From contig CAJUBU010000014.1 in NCBI GenBank assembly GCA_910585095.1, positions 1 to 64,000 on the forward strand: a stretch of DNA of 64,000 nt. The letters are read 5' to 3'. The notes below the pieces were generated by a model that saw only the letters and a program-made list of their open reading frames with translations, was not told the origin of the DNA and did not search any database. Made by a program: the position numbers and the translations under genes. Positions 18,432 to 27,266 of the stretch are shown piece after piece. Each line of letters opens with the position of its first letter. Position 1 is the first letter of the stretch. The stretch is from an uncultured Lachnospira sp. Lineage in GTDB: Bacteria > Bacillota > Clostridia > Lachnospirales > Lachnospiraceae.

Positions 18432-18482
18432 GCCTTTCCAACTGCCTGTAAACCTACCTAAGAGGTAGGAGCTTCAATAAAC

Positions 18483-19826
18483 TTATTTCATATCTCTTCT
18501 TTTAGTCATAAATTTCTCTATAAAATCAGACATAGCAATGGACTCCTGTGCTGTAAGTTTATAATCTTTTTTGTCTGTTCCATTTATTTTTGATATAAAA
18601 TCGGCTATTTCATACCTTAAGCCATCTCCCTGAAATCTAGGTTCATAATGCTCCACTTTGTTTGCATCTTCATATCGCACATCAAATTGCCTCATAAGCC
18701 ACCATGGCGATGGTGCAACAATATATCCTTTTGTCCCTGATACAACTAATTGCCCCTCTGTCTTAACACCAACTCCTGTCTTTATTGTAGCAAAACTTTT
18801 TGGATATTTTATATTCATTTTTGTATAGATATCCAATCCCTTTTCATCTGTAATACTATCAATACTCATATCAGTATAATCTGTTCCCAACAGTTTAATA
18901 ACAGGAAGTAACGTGCTTGGACCAAATTCGAGAAATGCACCCCCATATATTTCATCTGTCATCTCTCTTGACTGTGGGTCTGCAAGTCTTGTAAAACAAG
19001 CTTCAACATCGCAAATTTCACCAATCTTTCCACTTTTAGCCACATTGATAAGCTGCTGAAATCCTGGACAATATGCCGCTTTAATTGCCTCCATAAGCAC
19101 TACGCCTTTTTTGCTTGCCCGCTCATAAAGCTCTACACTCTCAACTTTTGTAAATGCTAATGGCTTTTCACTCAACACATGTTTTTTATTGTAAATTGCC
19201 TTTTTAGCATACATGTAATGTGTCTCATTAGGCGATGCAATATACACTGCATCAACATGCTTTAGAAATTCATCATAATTATCTGTAAACACTTTTATTT
19301 CATGTTTTTTTTGAAATTTCTCTGCACTTTTTTTATCTGGATTATAGGCACACTCAATAGTAAGTCCGCTGACGTACTTCGATTCTGCTATAAATCGCGG
19401 TGCAATTCTTCCTGTTCCCACAACACCAACTCGAACAATATCAAATTTACTGGAACGAAGCATTGTTGATGACACATTTGGCGTTCTATCTAAATAAACG
19501 ACATCACAATAAGCTTTTAAATAATCAAACACACCTTCCCAATCAGAGCCAAGTGTAAATATATCAACTCCATATTTTTGTATATCTTCTATCTTTTGTC
19601 CATCATGGTCTTCTACAATAATCATATCCGCAAAACCAGTCTTTTTTACATTCTCAATTCTATCCATAATAGGGTCAACAACATTAACTTTTCCTCTGGA
19701 CTCGTCAAAATGTTCTGTTGTAACTCCTACAATCAAATAGTCTCCAAGCTGTTTTGCCCTCTTTAACAAATTATAATGCCCCTGATGAAATAAGTCATAT
19801 GTTCCATATGTTATTACTTTTTTCAT
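18483..19826 (-). CDS. Cytidylyltransferase (TagD-like) fused to Gfo/Idh/MocA dehydrogenase
   Basis: A 447-residue fusion. Residues 1-130 are a nucleotidyltransferase of the glycerol-3-phosphate/ethanolamine-phosphate type: TYGTYDLFHQGHYNLL with the HxGH-like motif, GSDWEG, and RTPNVSSTMLR in place of the usual RTxGISTT. Residues 133-447 are a Gfo/Idh/MocA oxidoreductase: VGVVGTGRIAPRF and HVLSEKPLAFTK. One polypeptide could therefore reduce or oxidise a small carbonyl/polyol and activate its phosphate with CTP. Its start overlaps the stop of the licD gene (19823) by four bases, so activation and transfer enzymes are co-translated. The exact alcohol (glycerol isomer, other polyol or amino alcohol) is unknown. 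Confidence 0.9.
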   Translation of the reverse strand: MKKVITYGTYDLFHQGHYNLLKRAKQLGDYLIVGVTTEHFDESRGKVNVVDPIMDRIENVKKTGFADMIIVEDHDGQKIEDIQKYGVDIFTLGSDWEGVFDYLKAYCDVVYLDRTPNVSSTMLRSSKFDIVRVGVVGTGRIAPRFIAESKYVSGLTIECAYNPDKKSAEKFQKKHEIKVFTDNYDEFLKHVDAVYIASPNETHYMYAKKAIYNKKHVLSEKPLAFTKVESVELYERASKKGVVLMEAIKAAYCPGFQQLINVAKSGKIGEICDVEACFTRLADPQSREMTDEIYGGAFLEFGPSTLLPVIKLLGTDYTDMSIDSITDEKGLDIYTKMNIKYPKSFATIKTGVGVKTEGQLVVSGTKGYIVAPSPWWLMRQFDVRYEDANKVEHYEPRFQGDGLRYEIADFISKINGTDKKDYKLTAQESIAMSDFIEKFMTKRRDMK

Positions 19827-20767
19827 ATCAATTTTAACTCCTCTAACACTATCTGAAGCTGTTTTTTATAAAATGGATATTCATGCGAGCCTCCTCCTAT
19901 AAATGGGGTCATATAATCCTCTCCATATTTTTGTATCAAAATTTTTTCATAACCTACAGGTATTGGTATTTCTGTATATTCAAATGGAACATATATTGCA
20001 CTGTCATAATATTCTTTTGGATAAACGTCATCAGGTCTAGCTCCCGCATGGTCTGGCATAAGCGCAATATGCGTAGCCTCCTCTTCTGTATACATCATAC
20101 ACAATCGCTCACTAATTTTAAATAACTGTCGGTCATAAGGAATATCATCTCTTATAGGTACATTGCACATATCCAATATTTCTTTTGTCATATTTCTTTT
20201 TTCTTCCTCTGTTGCATCTTCCATACTATTTAAGTTGCCAGCAGTAATACCTGCTATTCGTATCATTTCACATTGAAGTTCATCTTCTTCTTTTGTTGGT
20301 GCAACATAATCCAAAGGAAATATATCTAGTCCTATTATATAAGGGCAGCCATGAAATTTTTTTAAATGTTGTGGATCATAATTTACACTTCGTCCATTGA
20401 CAATCCTGCTAAGCATATGATTCCAACCATCATCAGAATGCAAATTAACAATTTCATATTCATCTTTTAACTCATCCTTAGCAACCTGACAAAAACGTAT
20501 ATAATCCTTTCTTTTCATGGTTATATCCATATCGTCATCCCAAGGAATAAAACCTTTATGTCGAACTGCCCCAAGCAGTGTCCCCCAATCCGCAAAATAT
20601 TGTATATTATGCTTTTTACACAAATTATCTACAACATTTAAAACTTCTAACTGAGCTGCCCATACTTTTTTCATCATTGTTTCTATATAAAAGCCTTCTC
20701 GTATCTCACTTTTCAAAAATCCCTCTGGTATATTCATCTCGATACAAATCCTTTCCAATTTTTTCAA
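19823..20767 (-). CDS. LicD family phosphotransferase
   Basis: A 314-residue LicD protein: VWAAQLEVLNVV, then FADWGTLLGAVRHKGF, IPWDDDMDITM, YIIGLDIFPLDYV and a closing GGSHEYPFYKKQL. It matches the LicD at 8517-9407 throughout. The acidic metal-binding residues are present. It is translationally coupled (ATGA overlap) to the cytidylyltransferase fusion, the natural source of its CDP-activated donor. Together with the GT2 gene upstream and the GDPD fusion downstream it forms a surface-glycan decoration operon that ends about 1.2 kb before the flagellin genes. Acceptor unknown; flagellin glycan is one possibility. Confidence 0.9.
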   Translation of the reverse strand: MKKLERICIEMNIPEGFLKSEIREGFYIETMMKKVWAAQLEVLNVVDNLCKKHNIQYFADWGTLLGAVRHKGFIPWDDDMDITMKRKDYIRFCQVAKDELKDEYEIVNLHSDDGWNHMLSRIVNGRSVNYDPQHLKKFHGCPYIIGLDIFPLDYVAPTKEEDELQCEMIRIAGITAGNLNSMEDATEEEKRNMTKEILDMCNVPIRDDIPYDRQLFKISERLCMMYTEEEATHIALMPDHAGARPDDVYPKEYYDSAIYVPFEYTEIPIPVGYEKILIQKYGEDYMTPFIGGGSHEYPFYKKQLQIVLEELKLI

Positions 20768-20828
20768 ATTTATATAAAAATTCTATTTAAAAATACAATA
20801 TATCACACAAATATACATCTTTATATGT

Positions 20829-21860
20829 CTATTCTTTTATTGTCATTTCTTGTTCAATATATTTTTCTAATAAATGCTCTGTCATACCTAACCTAGAAAG
20901 TTTATATAATTTCATCTGTTTTGGTATCATATATTCATATATAGATTTATCATAATCTATAACTTCTTTTTTTACAATGTCAAATAATTCCTTATATAAT
21001 TCAAAACTGACATGCTGTCCTCTGCATTTCAAAAAATACAGCGTCTCATAAAAATACGTATGAAGAAAATACAATTTAATTTCTTCATAAAATCGCTGAA
21101 AATAGTCTTGCTTTTTTACAAATTCCCAAGTCAATAATTGTACCTTAGCATGTTGTTTTACTGTATTTTCATCTTTCATATCTTTTCTCATAGTACCGCT
21201 CATATTTTGACGATACATATAAAATGCATCTGCCATTGTCACTACTTTTTGTGCTTTAAACAATAATGGGTACACAAACAATGGTTCTTCATAAATCACA
21301 TGCTCTGCAAATAAAACGCCTGCTTCTTTAACAAGAGAGGTCTTATATAATTTATTCCAACAACCATAATCCACTTTTTCCTCAATAAGCATCGATTTAC
21401 GCTCTAAATCACTATTTATTTCTAAAATTTCATCTTTTACAGGCTTTTTGCAAAATACTTTTACTTCATTATTATAACAATAAAAATAGTTAAATTGCAA
21501 TATATCCGCATCATATTTTTTAGCTTGATGATAGGTTTTTTCACACATTGAAATATCAATCCAATCATCTGAATCAACAAATGCTATATATTCACCAGAT
21601 GCATACTTTAACCCTTCGTTTCTTGCTCCACCCTGTCTTTTATTTTCTGGCAAATCAATAATAATAACGGATTCTGGATATGCTTTTTCAATTTGCTGTA
21701 ACATATTCCATGTTTGTCCATCATCTGTAGATGCATCATTTATAAATATAAGTTCTAAATATTCAATCCCTATTGTCTGTTTTGCCAATGATAAAAAACA
21801 TTGTGGCAGACACCAAACTGCATTATAACAAGGTATTATTATGCTGATTTTCTTTGACAT
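20829..21860 (-). CDS. Family 2 glycosyltransferase
   Basis: A 343-residue GT-A fold enzyme. Residues 4-20 are ISIIIPCYNAVWCLPQC, then IFINDASTDDG, RNEGLKYASGEYIAFVDSDDW with the DxD-type metal site, and a C-terminal helical region without membrane segments. It would use a nucleotide sugar in the cytoplasm. It is the first gene of the minus-strand run into licD and the two fusion enzymes (62-base gap) and lies just after the flagellin genes, which fits flagellin or surface glycan assembly. Sugar unknown. Confidence 0.88.
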   Translation of the reverse strand: MSKKISIIIPCYNAVWCLPQCFLSLAKQTIGIEYLELIFINDASTDDGQTWNMLQQIEKAYPESVIIIDLPENKRQGGARNEGLKYASGEYIAFVDSDDWIDISMCEKTYHQAKKYDADILQFNYFYCYNNEVKVFCKKPVKDEILEINSDLERKSMLIEEKVDYGCWNKLYKTSLVKEAGVLFAEHVIYEEPLFVYPLLFKAQKVVTMADAFYMYRQNMSGTMRKDMKDENTVKQHAKVQLLTWEFVKKQDYFQRFYEEIKLYFLHTYFYETLYFLKCRGQHVSFELYKELFDIVKKEVIDYDKSIYEYMIPKQMKLYKLSRLGMTEHLLEKYIEQEMTIKE

Positions 21861-21895
21861 AACACGATTCCTATCCTATTATAATTTTCTTTAAA

Positions 21896-21930
21896 ACAAT
21901 AGAATCCACACAATGTGAGGATTCTATTGT
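21896..21930. repeat. Perfect 12-base inverted repeat ahead of the glycosyltransferase gene
   Basis: ACAATAGAATCC (21896-21907) and GGATTCTATTGT (21919-21930) are perfect complements around an 11-base loop. It lies 36 bases before ATG 21860 and after the flagellin terminator. It could be an operator, a leader hairpin or a second terminator with a weak tail. Confidence 0.6.
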
Positions 21931-21942
21931 CATAAACTAAGA

Positions 21943-21967
21943 AAAGGCTGGCTAAAAGCCAGCCTTT
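21943..21967 (-). terminator. Flagellin gene terminator
   Basis: AAAGGCTGGCT and AGCCAGCCTTT form a perfect stem 14 bases past the flagellin stop (21981). TCTT follows on the minus strand. Confidence 0.85.
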
Positions 21968-21980
21968 AAATTTTAATATC

Positions 21981-22793
21981 TTATTGAAGAAGTGAAAGAA
22001 CACCTTGTGTCTGCTGATTAGCTTGAGTAAGCATTGATTGACCTGCCTGTGCAAGAATATTATTCTTGCTGTATTCAACCATCTCCTCTGCCATATCTGT
22101 ATCACGAATACGTGACTCAGCAGCTGATGTATTCTCACTTGATGTATCAAGGTTGTTAATTGTATGCTCAAGTCTGTTTTGAATAGCACCCAATTTAGAA
22201 CGCTGTTTTGATACCTTTTCTATAGCAGCCTGAATCTTTTCCATTGCTTTACCAGCAATTGAGAATGAACTTACTCTTAAACCGCTTACACTTAATGATT
22301 TTGCATCCATATTGCTAATGGAAATTGAAATTCCTTGTCCTGAAATAGCACCTACTTGAAGGTTCTTGCCAATAAATGTGCCATCTAACAAATTCATTGT
22401 ATTAAACTGTGTTGTAGATTGGATTCTGTTAATTTCACTTGTAAGCTGATTAATTTCTTGTTGAATAGCATCTCTATCTGTCGAAGTATTTGTATCGTTA
22501 GCTGCCTGTGTAGCAAGCTCATTCATTCTTTGCAAAATTGCATGTGCTTCATTCAACGCACCTTCAGCTACTTGAATAAGAGAAATACCATCCTGTGCAT
22601 TGGCAGATGCTCTGTCAAGACCTCTAATCTGGCTTCTCATCTTCTCTGAAATAGCAAGACCTGCTGCATCATCTGCTGCTCTATTAATCTTAAATCCTGA
22701 TGACAACTTTTCTGTTGCTCCTGCCTGAGCATCTGTTATTATACCTAATTGCCTATTTGTATTCATTGCTGACAAATTGTGTTGTACTACCAT
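21981..22793 (-). CDS. fliC: Flagellin
   Basis: A 270-residue short flagellin. The conserved N-terminal D0/D1 region (MVVQHNLSAMNTNRQLGI, then GFKINRAADDAAGLAISEKM) and C-terminal D0 region (AAESRIRDTDMAEEMVEYSK, QAGQSMLTQANQQTQGVLSLL) flank a minimal middle, so there is little exposed D2/D3 domain. The protein is exported by the flagellar type III system. It has its own sigma-28-type promoter, an AAGGAGGAAA leader and a terminator. It is about 75-80 percent like the second flagellin at 23171-23983, so a tandem duplication is likely. The glycan genes next to it could serve its modification. Confidence 0.95.
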   Translation of the reverse strand: MVVQHNLSAMNTNRQLGIITDAQAGATEKLSSGFKINRAADDAAGLAISEKMRSQIRGLDRASANAQDGISLIQVAEGALNEAHAILQRMNELATQAANDTNTSTDRDAIQQEINQLTSEINRIQSTTQFNTMNLLDGTFIGKNLQVGAISGQGISISISNMDAKSLSVSGLRVSSFSIAGKAMEKIQAAIEKVSKQRSKLGAIQNRLEHTINNLDTSSENTSAAESRIRDTDMAEEMVEYSKNNILAQAGQSMLTQANQQTQGVLSLLQ

Positions 22794-22878
22794 AATTTTT
22801 TTCCTCCTTGAAAATCATCCACATAAAATATTAGGCGATATCATCATCCATAATTTTTATTATCACCTACTTAAGCTA

Positions 22879-22906
22879 TATATCGGAGCATTTTTTTTAA
22901 TTCTTA
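22879..22906 (-). promoter_or_regulatory. Sigma-28 (FliA/SigD) type promoter of the downstream flagellin
   Basis: On the minus strand TAAG (22903-22906), 16 bases, then CCGATATA (22879-22886). The same CCGATA-type -10 box lies ahead of the other flagellin, flaG and flgM. Confidence 0.75.
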
Positions 22907-23128
22907 ACCTTTTTTTCTTTTTTTTATTAAAATAATTCGCCTTTTATGTAAAAATATAAAATTTTATTCCGCAGACTTTATATCTTATAAGTCTGATTCA
23001 AATTTAGAATTGAATATACATATCCTCTTTTATAGGCATTACACTATCACCACTCTGTTATAATAACACATCTACAAGAAAAAGTACAGCAAATACAATA
23101 TTTTCTAAAATAAATTTACAGAAAAAAA

Positions 23129-23146
23129 GTTCCGCCAACGCGGAAC
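23129..23146 (-). terminator. Flagellin gene terminator
   Basis: GTTCCGC and GCGGAAC pair around CAAC's complement. On the minus strand seven T follow. It lies 24 bases past the flagellin stop at 23171. Confidence 0.9.
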
Positions 23147-23170
23147 CTCTTTTCCCTATAGTAGTATTGA

Positions 23171-23983
23171 TTAACCGAGAAGTGAAAGAACGCCTTGGTT
23201 AGACTGATTAGCCTGTGCAAGCATTGACTGTCCAGCCTGTGCAAGAATGTTGTTCTTGCTGTATTCAACCATCTCATCAGCCATATCTGTATCACGAATA
23301 CGTGATTCAGCAGCCTGTGTATTCTCACTAGCTGTATCAAGGTTGTTAATTGTATGCTCAAGTCTGTTCTGAAGAGCACCCAATTTAGAACGCTGTGTAG
23401 ATACTAATTCGATAGCATCCTGAACAGCCTTCATTGCAGTACCTGCTTTTGAGAATGAGCTTACGCTCAAACCACTTACACCCAATGATTTTGCATCCAT
23501 ATTGCTGATTGAAATACCAATCTTCTGACCTGAAAGCAAACCAACTTGAAGATTCTTGCTTGTAAAGCTACCATCTAACAAGTTCATTGTGTTGAACTGT
23601 GTTGTAGATTGAATTCTGTTGATTTCGCTTGTAAGCTGATCAATTTCTTGCTGGATAGCTGTTCTATCAGTTGAAGTATTCGTATCGTTAGCTGCCTGTG
23701 TAGCAAGCTCGTTCATTCTTTGTAAGATTGCATGAGTCTCATTCAAAGCACCTTCAGCTACTTGAATAAGTGAGATACCATTCTGTGCATTGTCAGATGC
23801 CTTGTTAAGACCTCTGATTGCATATCTCATCTTCTCTGAAATTGAAAGACCTGCTGCATCATCACCTGCACGATTTACTCTGTAGCCTGATGATAACTTC
23901 TCTGTTGCCTTAGACTGGCTTGATTGTACCATGCCAAGCTGTCTACTTGTGTTCATTGCTGTTAGATTATGTTGTACTACCAT
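23171..23983 (-). CDS. fliC: Flagellin
   Basis: ATG 23983 (MVVQHNLTAMNTSRQLGM) follows TTTTCAAGGAGGAAAAAC; the in-frame extension to 24025 is rejected. It is 270 residues, the same length as the other flagellin, with matching D0/D1 ends (GYRVNRAGDDAAGLSISEKM; AAESRIRDTDMADEMVEYSK; closing GVLSLLG). Almost all differences are conservative or in the short central part. It has its own sigma-28-type promoter and terminator, so the two flagellins are separate transcripts. Translation is probably controlled by CsrA, whose gene is 4 kb upstream. Confidence 0.95.
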   Translation of the reverse strand: MVVQHNLTAMNTSRQLGMVQSSQSKATEKLSSGYRVNRAGDDAAGLSISEKMRYAIRGLNKASDNAQNGISLIQVAEGALNETHAILQRMNELATQAANDTNTSTDRTAIQQEIDQLTSEINRIQSTTQFNTMNLLDGSFTSKNLQVGLLSGQKIGISISNMDAKSLGVSGLSVSSFSKAGTAMKAVQDAIELVSTQRSKLGALQNRLEHTINNLDTASENTQAAESRIRDTDMADEMVEYSKNNILAQAGQSMLAQANQSNQGVLSLLG

Positions 23984-24065
23984 ATGTTTTTCCTCCTTGA
24001 AAATTATTCGTGGCTTCCCTTCCACTTAATTTTTTAATATTGCAACTTTTGTTGCTTGCATTTAT

Positions 24066-24092
24066 TATATCGGATAAAGTTTTATAAACTTA
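24066..24092 (-). promoter_or_regulatory. Sigma-28 type promoter of the upstream flagellin
   Basis: On the minus strand TAAG (24089-24092), 15 bases, then CCGATATA (24066-24073). Spacing and boxes fit the sigma-28 consensus closely. Confidence 0.8.
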
Positions 24093-24124
24093 ACCGTTAT
24101 AATTAAAAAAATTTAAAATAATAT

Positions 24125-24595
24125 TTATTGCTTACGGTCCATAAACTGCGATTCAAAACTCGCCTTATTCATATTTTTGTAATACGAATTCATTTTATTG
24201 GCATTATCCTTAGCATTATAAATATCTTTTTTTAATGCAAAAAATTGTTTTTCAATCAAACTCTTATTGCGCTTTTCTTGTGCTTCAACCTTTACCGATA
24301 AAGCTGTCACATCACGTATCAACTGTTGAATCTGCTCAATTTGGCTTTTATATTTATCTTTATTGCCCTCAAGAGCCTTTTTTACTCTCTCAAATAAAGA
24401 ATTAAAACCATCGTCCAGTCTTACTATATTATCTATGAGTTCTGATTTTTTGTCAACAACTTTTAAAAAATTTTCTTCATCAAACTCAGACTCAGCCAAT
24501 TTCCTCTGTTCCTCATTGAGAATCGTGATTTTTTCTAAGATACTCTTTTTCATAATAAGACTGTCTGACATCATCTGAAGATAATTATCCTGCAT
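24125..24595 (-). CDS. Coiled-coil flagellar export-chaperone-like protein (FliT/FlgN type)
   Basis: A 156-residue, strongly charged, mostly helical protein with a heptad-like pattern, no signal peptide and no cysteine. It lies between fliS and the flagellin, where Gram-positive clusters usually carry a FliT-like chaperone or a small helical export factor. The architecture (long N-terminal helix, KSELIDNIVRLDDGFNSLF, then more helices) resembles FlgN/FliT folds. Family assignment rests on position and shape rather than on a diagnostic motif. Confidence 0.6.
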   Translation of the reverse strand: MQDNYLQMMSDSLIMKKSILEKITILNEEQRKLAESEFDEENFLKVVDKKSELIDNIVRLDDGFNSLFERVKKALEGNKDKYKSQIEQIQQLIRDVTALSVKVEAQEKRNKSLIEKQFFALKKDIYNAKDNANKMNSYYKNMNKASFESQFMDRKQ

Positions 24596-24701
24596 ATATT
24601 TATTACCTCTTATTACTGGCTTAAGCCTTTTGTACGAAAAAACAACAATATTTTATTTAAAGCAACAAATGGATTGTGCATTTAATAACATTGCAGAAAT
24701 T

Positions 24702-25133
24702 TTACACATTGGTTCCATTCTTTGTCTTAAACATAACCTCTTTCCATGTATCACGCATACCGCGCAATTCTGCCAACGCCTTTTCAAGCACTTCCTTATC
24801 TTTTTTAACATTTGCCTCAACAAGAAGGTCATAAATATAATTATAAATTTTATTAAAATCCTCAGCAACTGGATACTTTCTATTAAGAGTTGACTGAAAC
24901 TCTACGATAATATCCTCAACCTTTTTAATATTTGTATGAACCTTTACCAAATCATTTTGCTCCAAGCCAACAAGTGCTAAATTGCAAAATTTAATTGCTC
25001 CTTCATATAAAAACAAAGTTAACTCTGCTGGAGTTGCTGTCATTATTTTATTTTTATTATATTGTTGTGCATACGCTGTTCCAGCGCCCTGCTTTCCATA
25101 TGCCTGATTAAACGCTTGATTATTAAATGCCAT
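24702..25133 (-). CDS. fliS: Flagellin export chaperone FliS
   Basis: A 143-residue helical protein with the FliS pattern: AYAQQYNKNKIMTATPAELT near residues 20-39, LFLYEGAIKFCNLA, then a long helix and NYIYDLLVEANVKKD. FliS caps the C-terminal D0 of flagellin in the cytoplasm, prevents early polymerisation and delivers it to FlhA. It follows fliD by 25 bases and belongs to the flaG-fliD-fliS unit. Confidence 0.92.
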   Translation of the reverse strand: MAFNNQAFNQAYGKQGAGTAYAQQYNKNKIMTATPAELTLFLYEGAIKFCNLALVGLEQNDLVKVHTNIKKVEDIIVEFQSTLNRKYPVAEDFNKIYNYIYDLLVEANVKKDKEVLEKALAELRGMRDTWKEVMFKTKNGTNV

Positions 25134-25158
25134 TATATTGTTGCCTCCTCTTTACTAT

Positions 25159-27246
25159 TTATGAGAAAAATCCTGAAAGAGATGTCTGTGTCTGATTAAG
25201 CTTAGCCAACGCAGTCTCCATAGCTGTAAACTTCTTATAATAGTAATCTTCCATTCTTGTTATATAATCTTCTTTATCTTTAATCTTTGTGTTATAACTT
25301 GAATATTCTGTTGCCATCTGCTTATCATTATACAGTGTATACATACTGCTTAATTTTGTTGAACTCATCTTCTTTCCTAAATCGTCATAAACCTTTGTTG
25401 ACAATTGTGTAAAGAATTCTATAACAACATCTGGGTCACTGGCAAGCATAGCTTTTAACTTGTCATCATTACCTGCTGATACAGTATCATCAGGGTCTCC
25501 ATCGATATGATAAACACCTTTTTCATTCTTTCCTGAATCAAAATATCCCTGTGTCTTAATTCCAAAACTTGCAAGCGAATACTTTTTGCCATTAATTTCA
25601 ATTGCTGAATTCATTAATGTCTTCATAGCAGAAGCTGCGCCGCCTAATGTAGAGTCTTTTCTAAGAAGGGCATCTTTAATTTTCTTCTCCCACTTCTCAA
25701 TATCATCATCCGTCATCGCTTCTTTTTCTTCACTTGTAAGCGGTTCATAACCCTTTGAACTATCTGCATTATAAGCTGTATCCATAGCCATTATCAAAGT
25801 GTTATACTCTTTAAAAAATTCCTTGATATTATTATATACAGCATCAATATCAGCTTCTGTCGTAATTGTCACTGCTGTATCTGTTTTTTCTGTCACTTGA
25901 ATAGTAAGTCCATTTACTGCAAAATTGTTTGTATTGCTTGTAAATGTAGCACCATTTAATTCAATGACAGCATCATCACCCTTGATACGAACTGCCCCTT
26001 CTGAATCCTGCATAGAATCATATGCAGCTTTCATTTGAACAGAATATGCCACTTTTGCATCAAGATTGTCACTGATACTTTGCTTTAAGTTAGCATTTTC
26101 TGACTTCACTTCATTTTTAACTTTTGTATTCGTAGGGTCTGCCACTGCATTGCCATCACTGTCAAGCTTTACATAACTTTTTGAATCACTTACTATTTTT
26201 GTATTATCTTCATACAGTTTAATGTTCGATTCTTGAGCAGCAATTGATTTAGACATAGCTCCAAATTCTGCACGCTCTGATTCTGACATCTTACTTGTAT
26301 CATATTCATCGCCAACTTTATATTTACTAAACTTTGTATTAAAGGTATTTTTTTCACTAGCTAAATCAGATTTAGCTTGAGCTAAGCCTTTCCAAGTATC
26401 ATCACTTTCAATGCCTTCTATAACAGCCTTTGCATCATTATATTTGTCTGCATATGCCTGCGCTCTGTCTTCAACTTTTACTTCAAGTTTTTCATACTCA
26501 GCCTGTTTGACAGCAGCTAATTCACTTGCATTCGTTGCATAAGATGCCCATTTATTATACTCTTCTTTATCTTTGCCATTCTTTTTAAAGAGTCCCAAGC
26601 TTTGTAATGCTTTAAGACCATCCGCATCATTAGCCGTTATTGAAAAGTCATGGTCTTTACCAGATTTTGATGCACTGACAAAGAATCGTTGATTGCCTTC
26701 ATCAAAGTTCGCACTTATTCCAGCATCTTTTAACTTAGCTATAAACTGATTGACATTTAAATCCTTATCTATATAAACATCTGTCCTTTTTCCATCAATT
26801 GCAACAGAAAGAGAACCTCCTGTTATACTGTCCATACCTTTTATATCGCTAAGTTTTGTGCTGCCTGTAATCTTTGTAGAACCATCTTTATCAGGCTTTG
26901 CACTAATTTGCCCACCCGTAAGGTAGCCCATAGCAGCAAGATTTGTTACCTTCAATGTCTGTGAACCTGTAACAGCATTAGAAGCTGCTGAAACCTTTGC
27001 AATATTGCTATTTGATATAGAAGCCTTTTTCAAATTATATGTCTTAGACATCCTTGCTGAAGCAAGCCTGCCCTTATAAAAGTTATATATGCTTGTATTC
27101 ATTGTTTTCCAAGCATCTTGCTTCCATTCAAGCTTTGTTCTTGCTTTCACAAGGTTATCTTTTTGTACATTGTATCCTGATACAAGAGCCTTAACTAAAG
27201 ACTCTGTATCCATTCCTGATGATAGACCAGATAATCTTATTGGCAT
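25159..27246 (-). CDS. fliD: Filament cap protein FliD
   Basis: 695 residues, larger than the usual 450-550. The N-terminal MPIRLSGLSSGMDTESLVKA is the hallmark of hook-associated protein 2. A long helical insertion rich in K, E and A spans about residues 220-400, and the C-terminal region (YNTLIMAMDTAYN; VIEFFTQLSTKVYDDLGKKM; a final coiled coil) fits the FliD C-domain. The protein caps the growing filament and folds incoming flagellin. It overlaps neither neighbour; flaG lies 20 bases upstream. Confidence 0.93.
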   Translation of the reverse strand: MPIRLSGLSSGMDTESLVKALVSGYNVQKDNLVKARTKLEWKQDAWKTMNTSIYNFYKGRLASARMSKTYNLKKASISNSNIAKVSAASNAVTGSQTLKVTNLAAMGYLTGGQISAKPDKDGSTKITGSTKLSDIKGMDSITGGSLSVAIDGKRTDVYIDKDLNVNQFIAKLKDAGISANFDEGNQRFFVSASKSGKDHDFSITANDADGLKALQSLGLFKKNGKDKEEYNKWASYATNASELAAVKQAEYEKLEVKVEDRAQAYADKYNDAKAVIEGIESDDTWKGLAQAKSDLASEKNTFNTKFSKYKVGDEYDTSKMSESERAEFGAMSKSIAAQESNIKLYEDNTKIVSDSKSYVKLDSDGNAVADPTNTKVKNEVKSENANLKQSISDNLDAKVAYSVQMKAAYDSMQDSEGAVRIKGDDAVIELNGATFTSNTNNFAVNGLTIQVTEKTDTAVTITTEADIDAVYNNIKEFFKEYNTLIMAMDTAYNADSSKGYEPLTSEEKEAMTDDDIEKWEKKIKDALLRKDSTLGGAASAMKTLMNSAIEINGKKYSLASFGIKTQGYFDSGKNEKGVYHIDGDPDDTVSAGNDDKLKAMLASDPDVVIEFFTQLSTKVYDDLGKKMSSTKLSSMYTLYNDKQMATEYSSYNTKIKDKEDYITRMEDYYYKKFTAMETALAKLNQTQTSLSGFFS

Positions 27247-27266
27247 ATTAACAACCCCTTTCTATC

